This document shows positions 62,203 to 64,000 of a stretch of 64,000 nt of DNA, piece by piece (position 1 is the stretch's first letter; every line of letters starts with the position of its first letter). Source of the stretch: Paludibacteraceae bacterium (GTDB lineage: Bacteria > Bacteroidota > Bacteroidia > Bacteroidales > Paludibacteraceae); NCBI GenBank assembly GCA_024405895.1, contig JAKSNW010000007.1:1-64000 (forward strand). Reading direction: 5' to 3'. Position numbers and translations under genes: made by a program. The notes beneath the pieces are model-generated. The model was not told where the DNA came from and ran no database searches. It saw nothing but the letters and a program-made list of their open reading frames with translations.

Positions 62203-64000
62203 TTAAAACTTATATCCAAGGTTCAAGAAGAAGTTTACACCTTGATTGTAGTAGTATTTGTTTGGATATTTGTTGTAGTTGTTTTGAAGTACGCCTTCTG
62301 AGTCAACTGGTACGCGACCTTGCTGGTAGCCGCCTGTTACCAAACGGGTGTTGAGCAGGTTGTTTACACTGAGGTTGATGCTGAGCGACTGGCTGTTCTT
62401 GAAGTAGATGAGATGGCCGACAGAGCAGTCAAGAAGGAATCCACCTTTCAGACGTTCCTGTGTGCCGAGAGCTTCAAGAGCAGGGTATTTGGTGCGAACG
62501 TAGTTGCCGTCGTTGTCAACCACATCAAATAAACGCTCGCGGTATTTGTCCATATTGCTCTGCATGAAGCGTGATGGTGCAATGCTGAGGAAGTTTTTCG
62601 AGAGGTATGACAGAGTTACATCGGCAAACCACATTTTAGGATGGAAGAACTTCAAACCGGCACAAACGGCAGCTTGAGGACCAGTGGAGAGGTGAACGTC
62701 TTTCAACTCAACCACATCTTTGATGTCATCAAAAGAGCCGTTCTCTGGACTCAATACGCCAACGGCATTGTCGGTGTATCGGTTGTCAGCGTAAGTACCG
62801 GCAGCTACAACGGTGAAGTACTGACCTGCCTTGACAGACAAGCCAACCTCAACACCGCGATAGATTTTGTCGATGCCTGACATTGAGACATTGGTGAAGG
62901 TGCGGTATTCGTCATTGTAGAATCCGCTGAGTTCAACGGCATTCTGTACGTGTGTCTGGTAGAGTGCAATACGACCGCGAACTTTAGGGAATGAGAAGTT
63001 GTAGGAGAGGTCGTAGGAGAGAATACGCTCCTGGTCAAGTCCACTTACGCGGATGTCTTTGATGCGTGGAGAGACGTAGGCGTTGTAGGCTTGTGGAGCA
63101 GCTTGCTTAGCGAGAATGTTGGCTTGGATGATGTTGCGGCCGTTGATACGCCAGGTGATACCAGCCTTAACACCAGGGTCAAGGAATTTGTAGACAGAAC
63201 CTTTGCCTTTGGAGGTGACGCCAAGAACATGGGCACGACCGTTCTCCATGTGTCCGTAGCGGTAGAACTGTGTGTAGTCGGCCATCAGGGCATAGAAGAA
63301 AGAGACGTGGTTGAAGTTCCATTCGTTCTGCAACCATGCACCTGCACGGAATGAGTGAATAGTGTAGTCGTAGCCGAAACGGTCGCCAACGCCAACCACA
63401 GAGTCTTCTCCCATATTGTTGAGAATGATAGTGCTGCTTGCCTCTGGCAGAGAACCGCCAGTGAGGTCGCGTTCGGCGAATTGGTCGATGTCAATCCATT
63501 GGTTGGCTCCGAGAAGATCGTCCACAGTTTTGTAGTGCTTGCCGGCACTTTGCTTGAGGTGAATGCCAGCCTGGAGTTTCAGTTTCTCGTCAACGAAGCG
63601 GCCGTTGTAGTTTACGTTAAACATGCTTTCCTGAAGGTCGTTGTGGCGACGCTCAAGCATATATTTGGCAGAACCGGTAGGGTTGACTTCGTTGTTGCGG
63701 TAGTTGGCTTGATACATCTGTTCCCAGTTCACTTGGGTGACGTCAGGGTTGCGGCAGCTCCACCATTCTGTCATCTGGTCTTGCAGACCAACGTTGACTT
63801 GTGAAGGGTCGAGTGTGCCTGTCTCGTCGTAATGTCCGTCGTTGAGATAGCTTGGGAGGAAACGGTAGTAATCAGGACGAGGGTCTGGTGCGTTGTAGAA
63901 ATTGAGGGCAGAGTTGCTGTAGAGGCTATAGTGGAAACCGAGTCCCATACGCAACAGGTGGTCTTTGTTGATGTTGAAGTCGTAGTTCAAGATGGCAACA
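62203..64000 (-). CDS. TonB-dependent receptor, 5' part outside the window
   Basis: The last 599 residues of an outer-membrane receptor, read to the window edge. The frame is open to 64000 and has no signal peptide or plug, so the start is missing. The barrel part shows INGRNIIQANILAKQAAPQAYNAYVSPR, VEVGLSVKAGQYFTVVAAGTYADNRY, RLKGGFLLDCSVGHLIYF, SINLSVNNLLNTRLVTGGYQQGR and ends VNFFLNLGYKF, the typical aromatic C-terminus. It heads the DUF5689 operon. A plug and an N-terminal carboxypeptidase-like domain are expected upstream. Confidence 0.85.
   Translation of the reverse strand, partial: VAILNYDFNINKDHLLRMGLGFHYSLYSNSALNFYNAPDPRPDYYRFLPSYLNDGHYDETGTLDPSQVNVGLQDQMTEWWSCRNPDVTQVNWEQMYQANYRNNEVNPTGSAKYMLERRHNDLQESMFNVNYNGRFVDEKLKLQAGIHLKQSAGKHYKTVDDLLGANQWIDIDQFAERDLTGGSLPEASSTIILNNMGEDSVVGVGDRFGYDYTIHSFRAGAWLQNEWNFNHVSFFYALMADYTQFYRYGHMENGRAHVLGVTSKGKGSVYKFLDPGVKAGITWRINGRNIIQANILAKQAAPQAYNAYVSPRIKDIRVSGLDQERILSYDLSYNFSFPKVRGRIALYQTHVQNAVELSGFYNDEYRTFTNVSMSGIDKIYRGVEVGLSVKAGQYFTVVAAGTYADNRYTDNAVGVLSPENGSFDDIKDVVELKDVHLSTGPQAAVCAGLKFFHPKMWFADVTLSYLSKNFLSIAPSRFMQSNMDKYRERLFDVVDNDGNYVRTKYPALEALGTQERLKGGFLLDCSVGHLIYFKNSQSLSINLSVNNLLNTRLVTGGYQQGRVPVDSEGVLQNNYNKYPNKYYYNQGVNFFLNLGYKF

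Overview
The window reads as chromosomal DNA of a member of the Bacteroidales (phylum Bacteroidota); I cannot fix the genus. The evidence is the promoter type (-7 box TAnnTTTG, in several cases with TTTG 19-21 bases upstream), TonB-dependent receptors, many short lipoproteins, a GldB-type lipoprotein and C-terminal domains like those of type IX secretion cargo, a methylmalonyl-CoA mutase pair, and a Rex-type regulator. All functional names come from motifs read by eye; no database was searched.

Layout. 0.1-7.9 kb (+): a BtuB-like TonB-dependent receptor, then a nine-gene run from one promoter (nfo, a YIP1-like membrane protein, an FKBP lipoprotein, an outer-membrane barrel, a 44-residue protein, gldB, fur, a zinc peptidase, folA) ended by a strong terminator shared with convergent miaB. 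9.2-10.9 kb is non-coding and holds a 22-unit array with 42-bp spacing in front of an AT-rich lipoprotein gene. 12.2-12.8 kb holds tRNA-Arg(CCT), a 178-bp inverted-repeat element like a MITE, and terminators. 12.8-22.1 kb (-) is a ten-gene run: a secreted protein, dCMP deaminase, S41 protease, CaCA exchanger, patatin, Mrp, hpt, adk, obgE, pgk. 22.5-24.7 kb (-) carries three lipoproteins. 24.9-28.6 kb (+) carries ftcD and hutU. 29-31.8 kb (-) carries rex, a fumarylacetoacetase-family enzyme, mtaB and a 54-residue protein. 31.9-34.2 kb (+) is a three-lipoprotein operon. 34.2-35.4 kb is repeat-rich non-coding DNA with a second 42-bp array. 35.5-39.5 kb (-) is mutA-mutB. 40-42.2 kb (+) carries three lipoproteins behind a long leader. 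42.8-49.4 kb (+) carries nrnA-like, lysS, a DUF4139 protein with a TonB-plug-like insert, and glutamine synthetase. 49.4-53.8 kb (-) carries three members of the lipoprotein family also seen at 10.9 kb, one frameshifted. 54.2-57.0 kb (-) is a YhcH/lipoprotein/SGNH/DUF2007 operon. 57.1-64 kb (-) carries a DUF1015 protein, a YD-repeat secreted protein, and a TonB receptor/DUF5689/choice-of-anchor lipoprotein locus that runs off the window.

How the genes fit together. Most housekeeping genes sit in conserved-looking operons. Histidine breakdown (hutU, ftcD), propionate metabolism (mutAB, B12-dependent) and a possible B12 receptor suggest an amino-acid-using anaerobe with a succinate-propionate branch.

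The least ordinary part is the lipoprotein family at 10.9 and 49.4-53.8 kb. Four copies of a roughly 100-155 bp non-coding repeat lie upstream of family members in the same relative orientation, and two of these upstream regions also carry 42-bp-spaced arrays. A third, sequence-unrelated 42-bp array lies at 34.3 kb. Forty-two bp is about four helical turns, so the anchors of each array face the same side of the DNA. That recurring geometry is my best candidate for something undescribed.
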